Shown: positions 44,930 to 56,229 of the stretch, piece after piece
How the letters are laid out: each line of letters begins with the position of its first letter
Position numbering within the stretch: position 1 is the stretch's first letter
From: Amborella trichopoda
Lineage: Eukaryota > Streptophyta > Magnoliopsida > Amborellales > Amborellaceae
DNA: 64,000 bases
Reading direction: 5' to 3'
Assembly (NCBI RefSeq): GCF_000471905.2
Contig: NW_006498549.1
Coordinates: forward strand, 3,504,976-3,568,975
Notes under the pieces: generated by a model
Told to the model about the DNA's origin: nothing
The model's input: only the letters and a program-made list of their open reading frames with translations
Database searches by the model: none
Position numbers and translations under genes: made by a program

Positions 44930-45816
44930 TGAAAGAAAGACTAATGCGATCTTGCTGGGGGATATATATATATATATTCTTTCTTTCTACCGTTTTTTGT
45001 TTTTTTTATCTTTTCATTTAGAAAACATCACTTACATGTAGTCTTATCATAATAACACTTGCTTCAAAGAAAATATAACTAACAAATCCTAGATCTTAAA
45101 ATCCTTGATGTCATTCAACCAATTTTCTTTAAATAAAGAAAATATGCACAATTCTTATGCTTGATAATATAAAGACAATATAATGAAATATGACAAGAAA
45201 CAAAAAGAGTGCCAGAGATTACCTCAACCAGGCTTATTACACCCCACACCAAGTCACCATCATCTGATAGGACGGGATCAACGATCAACCTTCAATCTCA
45301 ACTGGGAAAGCAAATTTTGGCCATGCCCTCTAATGGAACTATGAGCACTTTTATCACAAATCTCAAACCATTAAGTGAATCCCCTTAACAACCTAGTTTG
45401 AGAGAAATACTTCTCTTTTCTACCACAACCTTATAGTCCAAAATCCCAATAAGCGATGAGCGATCATGGGAGGGTTGGGAGAACCATCATGAGAGAGTTA
45501 TCAAAGATGAGAGAACATGGTGTGCCCCTTTGGATCTCTTGAAGGAGAGAGACTTTTTTAAGAGAGATTGATAAATTCTAAGTGGGCCGTGCTCTTTTGT
45601 GGGATATGAGAGAGAGATGGAAATTAGGTATAAGAGATAAGGTGTAAAGATTTTGGGTAGAGACAATCATTTTTTGTAGGCTTTGGACAAGATTAGGGTT
45701 TTTTAGAGTTTTCTTTAGCTTGTCTCTTCTTGTGAGATTGAATATGAACCATTGATATTGGGTGACTTGTGGGGTGAGAGATTTGAGCTATCCATTCCAT
45801 AGAAGGGCCATCAACA
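44930..45816 (-). repeat. R LTR 3 (~0.9 kb, uninterrupted)
   Basis: Minus reading from TGTTGATGG (45,816) to TTTCTTTCA (44,930). It includes an (AT)n stretch at 44,963-44,978. It contains single, unduplicated copies of both sites hit by Tat insertions in LTR 2 (about 45,600 and 45,637). Confidence 0.78.
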
Positions 45817-46370
45817 TTATGGAAGGTGCTAGAAACTTTATCTCTCATTCTTAAACCATTTTCTCATCAATAGAAATTAAATAAAATAATTTCATTTATA
45901 ATATAGTTTATATCAAAAATATGCACAAGCCTTCTCATGCTTTCCAAAAATCCTTTGAATGCTTCCTCAAGGTAAAATCTTTCCATAAAACTTCAAAGCT
46001 TTCTCTTCGAGCCAAAACTTGAATTAACACAAAGAAACTTTCATTAAGGTGGGGTGTGCCACCCTAGGTGGTACTTCATGAGCCCCACCCACATACAATG
46101 GTGGGCCCATTAACATATTGGGCCTCCCATGTTATATTAAAATTATTAAAATTAATTATATGATTTTTAGAAATCCATAAAATCAAATTTGAAGTTTTAA
46201 ATCAATATTAAATCAATATCTTTGTTTTTATAAATCCAAATTCCAAAAATAAAATATCCGGAGATCTAGAAAAATTAAAATAATAATTCTAAAAATCATC
46301 TATCATTAAAACAAATATAATTAAATTCATCAGACGGGAAAATGATCCATATTGTCTTGGAATTAATTAA
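45817..46370 (-). mobile_element. R retrotransposon, internal region unit 4 (partial)
   Basis: The first ~550 bp of a fourth unit, cut at about 46,365-46,375 by the copia-type LTR. The remainder does not appear to the right within this window. Confidence 0.75.
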
Positions 46371-46375
46371 ATAAA

Positions 46376-47016
46376 TGCTGGAGCACTCCACTGTCAACTG
46401 TGGACAATGGTCCACACTTGCTTTATCAAACCGACCTAGTATTTTTCATGACCCACAGTCCATGTAGGGGCTCATTAGTGGGTCACCAAAGTCTGGCCAA
46501 TGAGCCAAGCGGTCGTAATCCCAGTTTGTGGATTTTAGGTTCTCCCCTAGAGACGTACCAAGGTCACTTAGATCTGATGCGACCACAGCTCCTTTGGCGC
46601 ATAAGGGTATCTCTCTCATATGCATAAGCTTCACCCTCAAAGGTAGCTCGTTTTCTCAAAACGACAATCATTATGCATGCCGTGTGATGGCTCAAGGATG
46701 AGGCTTTGGCCCCCATCTCTGAAGGCCAACATCACACACAAGGGTCACACAGTCCCTCAGCTCACTCATCCAGACATACTCCGACCTCATCAAGGGATGA
46801 CCTATTCGATCCCTTTGCAGATAATTTTCTGAGCCTAGGTAACATAGGTTTTTCCCAACTGACTGGCCTAGGTCGTCAAGCTCAGTCTGGTATCAACAAA
46901 TAACGTTTGGTTAGTATGGTCCACGAGGGACCTCACTCTCACTGAGTTCATTTTCCACTATATCATTTCATTTTACAAGCACTCATAAGGCCTTTAATGG
47001 CCACACTCACCCAACA
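46376..47016 (-). repeat. copia-type LTR (641 bp)
   Basis: The minus reading starts TGTTGGGTGAGTG (47,016) and ends CCAGCA (46,376), with near-matching inverted ends TGTTGG/CCAGCA. Immediately upstream in that reading is AAGTGGGAGA (47,026-47,017), the usual copia polypurine tract joined to TGTTG. It is therefore the 3' LTR of a Ty1/copia element, or what remains of it. The small plus ORFs here (46,400-46,903) have no support. Confidence 0.75.
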
Positions 47017-47281
47017 TCTCCCACTTGGTCTTTGAAGGCCTTACATTCTCTGTTCTTCACATTCTCTCATCCCCATCTCTCTCTCTCAATTACAATCTCT
47101 CTCAATTACAATCTCTCTCTCAAGCATTTTTCACTTATTTTCTCTCAATATATTAATCATTGCTTTTACCATCAATCCTTTCACAAAAGGACTTATAGAA
47201 AGCAACGCATTTTTCTCTTTATTGCTTGGATATCATCCCAAAAGTAATCATAGTCCATCTTTCATATCACATCACGAATCA
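47017..47281. other. polypurine tract and short remnant beside the copia LTR
   Basis: Polypurine tract at 47,017-47,026, then about 250 bp of CT-rich sequence with no recognisable coding content. It is presumably a remnant of the copia 3' UTR or older flank, ending where viral sequence starts. Confidence 0.45.
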
Positions 47282-48371
47282 TTTTTTTCATGTTCAGTAA
47301 AATTTTGAACAAGCCAATCTTTAGGTACTTTTATATCTTTCCAGTTTAGAAGTCTGGGTTGAATTTCATTATCAAAGGTTCGTGGTTCAAACACTTTAAC
47401 AAATTTTTTATCGTAATCCTTGGTTGATGTTTGGGTTAAACTAGTCAACTCATGGATAGCTTTCCATTCACTAGAAAGGTCAAAACTATCTGATTTCATC
47501 CCAATATTTTTTGTTTGAATTCTGAGTTTGACCGTATCCTGAATCTTAGCGTCATTGACAGAAATAAAATAATTTTGTTTTACCTTAAACCAAACTATTC
47601 CATTAACAAAGTTAGATTGAACTCCACCTAATAATGCTTTAATTGGGTCACTAAAATGTTTATCTAACGTTATGACCAATATTGGTGTATCTATACCTTA
47701 TCGAAATAATGATTTTATTTCAACTTGTATTACCCCAATATGAAGATATCTTATATTCGGAAATTTTTGGTTTAGTTTCTTAATTTTTGTAGTGTCAAAA
47801 ATAGAAATTTCACAAGTTCCACTTTCAAATGCTTTAGAGGAGTATTACTACTAAATTGTACAAAATGTCTGGCAGACCAAAATTTGAATTTAGATATTTT
47901 GTATAGCTCTTCCTTTTTTATTATTTTAACCTTAGCTAGCTTATCTTCGTCGATTGAGACTTTTTCTCTTAAGACATCTCCTACTTTAATAGTTTCAAGA
48001 TCTTCTTGAACATTTTCGAAAATTTCTTTATTAGATGATGTGTGAAGCATGAAATATTCTTCTTCAGAAGATTCCCCATCTTCTTCTATTTCATAGAGAA
48101 TGGATTTCGTTTCAGAGAGATCTTCTCCAAAACAAATTTCAAAGTTATTTTCTTCCAAAAACTTAACCATCTTTTTGGTGTTTTGGTTTTTCTTAGGACA
48201 ATTGGGTGCAATATGTCCTTCTTCATTACAAATATAACATCTACAACCTTTATTTGGTGCAAATCTTTTGTTATTTTTCTTAACAACATATTTGTTCTTT
48301 TAGAATGGTTTATTCTTATTTTTCCAGTTTTTCCATTTGAACTAATTTTTTAATTTTTTTCATTTTGTAAT
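47282..48371 (-). pseudogene. endogenous pararetrovirus, second partial copy (capsid C-terminus and movement protein)
   Basis: Collinear with 52,705-53,790 of the main viral copy. It contains the zinc-knuckle end of the capsid (about 48,200-48,250), the acidic capsid tail (48,170-48,050) and the 30K-type movement protein (about 47,900-47,282). It lacks everything 5' of the capsid zinc-knuckle region. A CAA-to-TAA nonsense change interrupts the movement protein near 47,700, and frameshifts break the capsid part. Being on the same strand, and downstream of the main copy's intergenic region, it looks like the start of a second genome in a head-to-tail array. Confidence 0.82.
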
Positions 48372-48497
48372 TCATAGAGAATGGATTTTGTTTTAGAGAG
48401 ATCTTTTCCAAAACAAATTTCAAAATTATTTTCTTCCAAAAACGTAACCATCTTTTTGGTGTTTTGGTTTATTTTAGCACAATTGGGTGCAATATGA
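48371..48497 (-). pseudogene. small duplicated capsid fragment of the pararetrovirus
   Basis: About 125 bp repeating the acidic-tail to zinc-knuckle part also found at 48,095-48,220 and 53,515-53,640. It directly abuts the partial copy, so two capsid pieces stand in tandem. Confidence 0.8.
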
Positions 48498-48615
48498 TAC
48501 AGGTACTTAGATTACTAATAAGATGGATTCTTACAATCAGTTTTACATAAAGAGAAAGACTAAATATATGGTTTACAAACTACTGAGAAGTGGTTCTCAT
48601 AAAGCAATAATGCAA

Positions 48616-48673
<58 letters not shown>

Positions 48674-49248
48674 AGAATGAGACTCCGGTCCCTTACTAAG
48701 AGGTGTATCATCTATTTATAGATGAAGAGCTTCATCTGGACTTCAAATAAAAGTTTCAACTCCGCCAAGGAGATGGCCTTTGCAGATAATTTGATGCTTC
48801 TTCAAATGGTTACTGTGTGCTACAGTAATTAGTCAAGCGAATCATCGCAAAAGAATAGTGCTTTTACTATTCAGTACTGTTCCTATGGATTCGTGTGCCA
48901 AATAGTGTTTGCAATCGATTGTCAATCTCATGATCATTCGATAAGTCTCACTTGTATAGTGGTCTTTAAGAGGGCACATGAAAGAAGATTCTTTTTTTTC
49001 AATATTTTATCCAAAAACTCATGGCTTTTCGCATTTATTGCAAGGTAGACCCTTTTTGCTTTTTTAACATTCATTGGAAGGTAGGCCATTTTTGCTTTTT
49101 AGTTTTTTACATTTGTAGTTTAATATTATTGCAAGGTTGACTACATGAATATGCATACATTTTATTAAATAAAATCTTTGCATACTATCTTCTTTATCTG
49201 GAATGTACTGTTATAGTCTTATCTCGGGTCCCAACTTGCTTACGTGTG
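48498..49248 (-). promoter_or_regulatory. intergenic region and promoter of the pararetrovirus
   Basis: This lies between the end of the last viral ORF (49,249) and the next capsid fragment, where caulimovirids have their genome-length promoter. TATAAATA lies at 48,720-48,713 (minus), inside the near-palindrome CATCTATAAATAGATG. A (GA)n microsatellite at 48,616-48,671 lies just downstream, so it would be a CT-rich leader. I could not find a clean tRNA-Met primer site. Confidence 0.65.
48616..48671 (+). repeat. (GA)n microsatellite in viral leader region
   Basis: About 28 GA dinucleotides with one interruption, starting about 40 bp downstream of the viral TATA box in the minus reading. Confidence 0.95.
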
Positions 49249-50602
49249 TCAGTCTTCCATCATATTTTGTATGTTAGTTTCGGCTATACTGTCGAAGTTG
49301 AGGCTTGGTACTGGATTATTTAGTCCTTCTGTTTCATCAAAAGGAATTAGATATTGTGGAATGTCCACTTGATGTTTTATACAATTGTCCAGGAACTCTT
49401 GGACTTCAGCCAACCACTGTTTAGTTCTTTTGTAGAATACTTCAAAATTTGTTATGAGCAGCCTTCTACCGTCGGTAATACTGAACTAGCTTTCATCATT
49501 TCAAGTAAATGTTTGGTCTGTTGAGCCTTATTTTTTATGATCTCAAGAGTTTTTTAACAGTAGTTTTCTGTATCAAAAAGTATTTTATCGGCTTCATCCC
49601 AGTTTGTCGAGCAAAAAAAAAAAAATCAATATTTGTGGCATTTCTCAAAAGCCAAATCTGATAGGGTTGAAAAAACCTTTCTCGGCTTGTCCAGCCTATT
49701 GAACTGTAAATTTTTAAAGTAATATAATTATGAAACTTCAAATTTTTTGTAGTTTCATAAATCATAGTTTTGATCATCATTAGAAATTTTTAAAATTTTA
49801 TCGGATCTTGGTGGTCAAAAATGATTTTATCCACAAGTCTCCATTCGATTGGTTCAATTTCCCAATTGTCATGATTAAGGAAAAATAAAATTTTTGAGTT
49901 TTTGTTGCATTCATACTTAAGATTATCATCATACTTGGTTAGTAGTCTGGTAATATTTCTTTCAGGCTTGTTTAGCCTATTTTCAATATGCTCATGAAAA
50001 AAGTCATATGGGAGTTCTAGTTTTAGTTTTTTATAAAGGCAAATTCTTCTAATTCTTTCAAAACTAGGATCTTTGGATTGGCTATCCAGGTATTCTGAAA
50101 TTTTTAGAAAATTTTTTATCTTTTCATAAGAAAATTTTGTTTCCCAGTCCATTTGTTAAATAATCTGAAAAGACAGGTTTTGCAGACCCTTGCTTTAAAT
50201 GATTGTTTTGCTAATAATTCAGAAAATTTTCCCATGTTTTTTCTAAATTGTGTTTTGTTTTGTAAAATATGGGATTTCCATAGAGCATTTAATTCATGAC
50301 AGAACTCAGAAGTGATATCTGGGTTTCTGTAAAAATCCGCAACTTGTTTAGTTTGGAAAAGCATAATTGCTCTTGTAATATCAAAATATCTTTAAAAGAT
50401 AACCGTTGAGTATCTGGGATTTGAGCAAAATGTTGACATGGCTGAGAGGCTTGTCTAGGCTATCTAAACTGAATGTTACCGGGTTTAGGGATCCCTTCGT
50501 AAACTTTTTCTTTTTTTGAGGAGGTAGTAAGGGTTGTTTACCCTTTCTTTTATCTCCCATAGTTCCTTGTTTTGGGACTTTCTCTGCTAAGAAAATCAGC
50601 AA
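49249..50602 (-). pseudogene. last ORF of the pararetrovirus (transactivator position)
   Basis: This follows the RNase H end and starts with a basic segment (about 50,560-50,500). Coding pieces in changing frames are 50,602-50,381, 50,364-50,116, 50,152-49,790, about 49,620-49,470, and an open stretch without ATG about 49,475 down to TGA at 49,251-49,249. The total of about 450 codons fits the translational transactivator that follows RT in cavemo- and solendoviruses. I see no motif that proves it, so the role rests on position. It has at least three frameshifts. Confidence 0.55.
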
Positions 50603-52575
50603 TTACATTGTTAATACCTTTAATATGTTCAATTTCAATGGTATACTGACATATAAAATTGTACCATCTGATTCTCCTGGGATTTTCTTTTCCTTTTTTA
50701 TTTTTAAGAAAATATTTACAGAGTGATAATCGGTTCTAATAAGAAATTTTTCCAGAGGAATAAAAATATGAAATCTTTTTAAGCCATTTTTATGGCAAGA
50801 AGCTCTTTTTCTTAGGTAATATAGTTAATCTCACTTGGTTTAAAATTTTCAGAGTTGTAACCACGGATTAATTCTTTATTATCTACATATGCTTTTAAAA
50901 CTGCTCCCCAATGTTCATCACTGGCATCAGTTTCAAGTACAAGTTTTTTTCCATCTTTTGGAAAATAAACTGTAGGAATGTTTAATAAATCATCTTTTAT
51001 TTGTTTAATAATTGCTTAGTCTTTTTCACACCAAAAGAATTGTCTATTCTTTTTTAATTTTTCCAATAAAATTTTTTCTTTTTTGGATAAATCTTTTATA
51101 AAGTTTCTTCCATAATTAAGTAAACCAAGAAAACTTTGAAAATGTTTTTTGTCTTTTAAATCTTCAGGAAAATTCTTGATCTTGAAAATAATATGTTCTT
51201 GAAGTTTTATTCCAGTTTAGTCTAAAACAATTCCAAAAAAATTAATAGAAGTTTTTCTATTTTCATTTTCTTTGGGCTAAGGATAATTCCATTTTCTATG
51301 AATTTATCACATATTATTTTTAAATGTTTATTGTGGTCTTCTTTTGTTTTAGAGAAGACCAAAATATCATCAATGTAAACAATACAAAAATCTTTAAGGT
51401 CAGAAAAAATGTTGTCAATCCATCTTTGGAAAATCTGTGGTGCATTGCATATTCCAAAGGGCATAGCAGTCCATTGATAGTATCCATAAGGGACACTAAA
51501 TGTTGTTAATGGTTTGGCTTATTCGGTTAGTTTAATTTGCCAGAAACCTGATTTGCAATCAACGTACGGACGTGTTTTGCATGTTTAGTTTTTCAAACTA
51601 ACACACCTTTTCTAGGACTAAAGTAACCATCAAACTCTAAATTTTGGTTTAGCCGATTGTAGTTAATGACCATTCTAGGTTTCCTCTTTTTATTTCATTG
51701 TGGTTTCTAACTATGAATGCAGGACTAGAATGTGGAACAGTTGTAGGTTCAATTAATCCTTTTTCTAAGAGATTTTTTATTTTCTCTGAAAACTCATCTA
51801 CATCTTGTTTAGTATAGACCATTGGTTTTACTCTAATAATCCTATTAGGATTATTGAGCTTTAAATTACAGTTACGAGGTTTTCGTGTCCATAATTTTAA
51901 GGGGTCTTCCCAAAAATTCTTTTCTAGAATCTTATAGATCCAATGTGAAGTATTTAGATCAAAAAGTGTAGTCGTACTTTCACCATGCTGTAGCGGCGTA
52001 AATCCTTTTTCACAATGATACTTATGTTCTACAAATATGTCGATCATACTTTTTGATGAATTATTTGTTAGAGTGATAGTTTTAGGGCTAACTTCCATAG
52101 GGAAAATATTCAAGAAAAAAATTATTTCCTAGTATTATATCTCCATGCATATATGGAAAACATAAGATTTCAGGAATAATAAACTAATGATGTCCAAGCC
52201 ATATTGGAACATTTTTGGCTTTTAAATCAATTTGGGTGTCTTCACCATTTATTCCTTTAGCAAGAATAGGGTTTCTCATGGCAATCCATTTGCCTAATGG
52301 TATTGCATTAGGTCGACAAGTATAAGTAGTAGCTCGTGTATCAATTAGTGCATCTAGCTAATAAGGTTTGTAACCTTTGAAATTAAATTGTGCTAAGACA
52401 TAAGTGTATCTTCTTTTATGTTGATTATTAAAGAAGATTATGTTTTTGTTTCCAATACTCTTATTTGAAATTACCAAAGCTTTTTGTTCTTGTAAGGCAG
52501 TAAGAATTGGTATTTCAAAACCTTTAAATGAAAAAATATTTTCCTGTGTTTAACGAATTTCAGATTCCTCAATTT
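50590..52575 (-). pseudogene. pararetrovirus protease-RT-RNase H polyprotein
   Basis: Domains in order: an aspartic protease region (about 52,560-52,150) with its motif reading LIDTRAT, so the DTG Gly is replaced by Arg; the RT entry (52,113-51,649); the catalytic YIDD (51,377-51,366), preceded by PFGICNAP; then RNase H (about 50,960-50,600) with acidic residues in TDASD, KELLA, TDYHS and NVIADF. Together these copy the pregenomic RNA and degrade it. Stops occur in the protease, between the RT blocks and in RNase H. YIDD with an RNase H that ends directly before the next ORF is as in Caulimoviridae; no integrase is present. Confidence 0.9.
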
Positions 52576-55312
52576 CTTTTAGTTTTTAACCTTTCATCAA
52601 GTCTAGATAATTGGCCTATATCTATTGATATTCTTGGTTTAGATCTAGAATTAGTGATATAAATATTTTTATCTCTTGCTTGAAAATTTATTGGTTCATA
52701 ATTTTTTTTATGTTCAGTAAAATTTTGAACAAGCTAATCTTTAGATATTTCCAAATCTTTTCAGTTTAGAGGCCTGGGTTGAATTTCATTATCAAAGGTT
52801 CGTGGTTCGAACACTTCAACAAATTTTCTATCATAATCCATGGTTGATGTTTGGGTTAAACTAGTCAACTCATGGATTGCTTTCCATTCAATAGAAAGGT
52901 CGAAGCTAATCTGATTTCATCCCGATATTGTTGGTTTGAATTCTAAGTTTAACCGTATCCTGAATATTAGGGTCATTGACAGAAATAAAATAATTTTGTT
53001 TTACCTTAAACATAACTATTCCATTAACAAGGTTAGATTGAACTCCACCTATTAATACTTTAATTGGGTCATTAAAATGTTTGTCTAACATTATGACCAA
53101 TATTGGTATATCTATACCTTGTCGAACTAATGATTTTATTTCAACTTGCATTACCCCAATATGAATATATCATATATTTGGAAATTTTTGTTTTAGTTTC
53201 TTAATTTTTGTTTTGTCAAAAATAGAAATTTTACAAGTTCCATATTCAGATACTTTAGCGATAGTATTGCCACTAAAATGCTCAAAATGTCTAGGAGACC
53301 AGAATTTGAACTTAGAGATTATGTATATCTCTTCGTTTTTTATTATTTTTAGCTTATCTAGCTTATCTTCGTTGATTGAGACTTCTTCCCTTAAGACATC
53401 TCCTAATTTACTGGTTTCAAGATCTTCTTGAAGATTTTCGAAAATTTCTTTATTAGATGATGTGTTAAGCATGAAATGTTCTTCTTTAGAAGATTCCCCC
53501 TCTTCTTCTTCTATTTCATAGAGAATGGATTCTATTTTAGATAGATCTTCTCCTAAACAAATTTCCAAATTATTTTCTTCCAAAAACTTAACCATTTTTT
53601 TGGTGTTTTGGCTTTTCTTAGGACAATTGGGTGCAATATGTTCTTCTTCATTACAAATATAACATCTACAACCTTTTTTTGTGTGAATCTTTTGTTAATT
53701 TTCTTAACAACATATTTGTTCTTTTTGAATGGTTTATTCTTATTTTTCCAGTTTTTCCATTTGAAAAGATTTTTGAATTTTTTTTTTTTGTAATTCTTTG
53801 GATTGTTACAACCTACTTCCCATTCCTCTTTTAGGACTTTCTTACATATTTTTGGGGAAAGTTGGTTTTTAATTTGTTTCGTTGCTTTAGATGTAAGGCA
53901 ATGTTCCATCATAGTTCTAAGTACAAAAGCAATCATGTTACCAAGAATGCCAGTGCACTTAAATGATTCTATATATGGCTTATATGTAGAATTACATAAT
54001 TCATCCCAAGGTGGAGGTAGTTTATGAAAAAACTGACCCTTCCAAAATTCTGAATCAAATTTTTTCACTTCATGAAAGTATCTTTGAAATAATTTTGCAA
54101 AAGTTTCAAATTCACTATTTTTGCAAAGTTTTATCTTTTTTAGTGAATAAGTTGCATCATCTTGTTGACTAGCAATGCTTTGATATCCGATAAATTCATG
54201 TTTTAGGAGTTTTGTAAAATCGGATAGTACATTTTCAAAAAGTGGATTTTTTATAATTTTAGCCTGTTTTAGTTGGCCTAATGTACTTTTTTGCCATTTT
54301 TTGATAAATCTTAAAGCATCACCTTGCAGGATTGTACAAATATAATTAAAAAATTTTCATTATTCCATTCACCTTTTTTCTGTATTATTGTTACAGCCAT
54401 AGACTGAGCCCAATCATCGATTGCTTGCTCATATTTATTGTATGAGATATTTGTCAAATCTAGATAAGCACCCCAACATCCAACTGAATTTTTGTTCATA
54501 TTTTTTGTTAAAATTTCTTCTTTCATAGGATCTGTTGAAGATGAATCACCAAATTTTGCGAGTTCATCTTCATCCAATTTTCTTAAAAATTCATGGCTAG
54601 TGTATGATTTTTTTTCAGGGTCTAATTCTTGTGGATCTGGATCTTCAACCTTCCTTTTTGCTTTTGAATTCTATATCAGATTCACTATTTGAATCAGAAG
54701 TTGTTTCTTCTGGATCAGCATTTTTTGTAAAATTGCTTGAAGCAATTTCAACAGTCTCTTCATCACTTTCTACTAAAGAAATGATAAGGTCATAATTAAA
54801 ATTTGTCAAGATTTTTTCGTTGCTTGAAAAAAATTCTCACATCATTTTTTGTAAATTCTCTTTCTAAAAATATCTGGTTCTTTAATATACTGAGTTTTAC
54901 AGAACTCCAGAATTTCTATAACAAAGTTATATTTTTCAAAATCTTTCCTATTTTCCAAAGTTAACATTTCTGTGCCATAATGGAGTTTTGAAAAAGAAAT
55001 AGGTTCTGATTTTATTTGTATATTTTTTAGATTTTTTACTTCGATTGAAATATCCTTTGTTTCTGGATCTAGATCTAACTCAGTATTTTTTTTTCTATCT
55101 ATATTTTCTAATTTTTGTAAGATCATGTTTTGATCTATATTTTTTATAGCATGGGTTTTGCTAAACTAGCTATTTCTTAAGTTTATTAATGCATTTATGC
55201 CACTACTAATACTAGGTAAATTATTTTCTAAGTTTTTATCTATATGGTAAATATGTTCGAAATAACATTTTTTTCCTAATTTTTCATCTCCTATGCAGGG
55301 AATATCTGCCAT
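52576..55312 (-). pseudogene. pararetrovirus ORF1: capsid followed by movement protein
   Basis: The ATG at 55,312-55,310 begins an ORF that is open for 48 codons and then has TAG (55,168-55,166). Coding then continues in pieces: 55,126-54,842, 54,577-54,311, 54,068-53,553, 53,595-53,170 and 53,151-52,906. The capsid core is about 54,100-53,800. A CX2CX4HX4C zinc knuckle lies at about 53,667-53,623, in another frame because of a T-tract frameshift near 53,680. An acidic tail follows, then a 30K-superfamily movement protein (about 53,330-52,640). Capsid before movement protein in one ORF is the arrangement of cavemoviruses and solendoviruses. Confidence 0.82.
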
Positions 55313-56229
55313 CTAAAACTCAGCTATGGCTCAAGCCACTTTAGTTAGGTGTCTCGATCTCACCCTCCAGATCTCGATGATCGAGCGGCATGCGTCACGG
55401 GTTTTAGGGGAACTCGAGACTTGAGATCTCTCTCTCGGGAACCTTCCTCAAAAACAAGGGCAAGTGGACCAACTGATAAGAAAAGAATTAAGATGGGTTC
55501 GGGACTTACTCAGGCTGGCTTGCATGGGCGCCCTCTTAAATTATGAAAAAAGCCTCCCAATCGTAAAACTGGTTCGAAATCGCCTCCCTTGGCTTGTATT
55601 CTTATATTTCTACAATCACACACATATGGAAAATGTTACAAGACAGGTGGGGGCAAGGGACCACACCTTGCCTTCAAGTGAATGTACACAGGCGTGCACA
55701 TTCAAAAGATGAGAAGAATGAGAGGATGAAGATTGGGGTGAGAAGAATTCAATCAAATAGTGAGACCGACACAATGACCTTACTAGTAGGTAATTGACCT
55801 GTTTTAGTAGTAAAACGAGCTCGGTAGCTCAGACTGGCTCAACAGAGTTACTACTAGATGGCTGTACCAATACCGACTAGCTAGACACAATGACTTGTCT
55901 GTCGTGACAATACAGGGGGCACAATAACAATGACCAGCACAACAACATTACAGCTAAATGACAGGACTACCATTGAAGGCTAGTCTCAAACCTTCTTGAT
56001 CAAATGAGAGAGTAAGAGAAAGAAAGAAAAGGAACAGAGAGGGAGAAGAGAGGAAGAAAAAGAGAAGAAGATAAAAGAGAAAAAGAAACAGCGTAGGAGA
56101 GAAACCCATGAGAGGAGAAGAGGAGAGAAAAGGGAAGGAAAGGACGAGGAGGACGCAGATGGGAATGAGAGGAGGATAGAGAAAACTCAGACAGTGATAG
56201 CTTTTGCTGTCTGTGAAATAAAGAAACAA

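Larger units (their letters stand above)
47282..55312 (-). mobile_element. endogenous pararetrovirus locus (Caulimoviridae, cavemo/solendovirus-like)
   Basis: One genome-length but broken copy (49,249-55,312), an intergenic region, then the start of a second copy in the same direction. This head-to-tail order is typical of integrated caulimovirids. No integrase or LTR is present, which agrees with passive integration. Every ORF carries multiple inactivating changes. The right end is cut 30 bp upstream of the ORF1 start codon by Tat element C. Confidence 0.85.

Noticed and set aside
46400..46903. Short plus ORFs in the copia-type LTR as a host gene fragment
   Set aside because: They lie inside a 641-bp LTR with matching ends and an adjacent polypurine tract.
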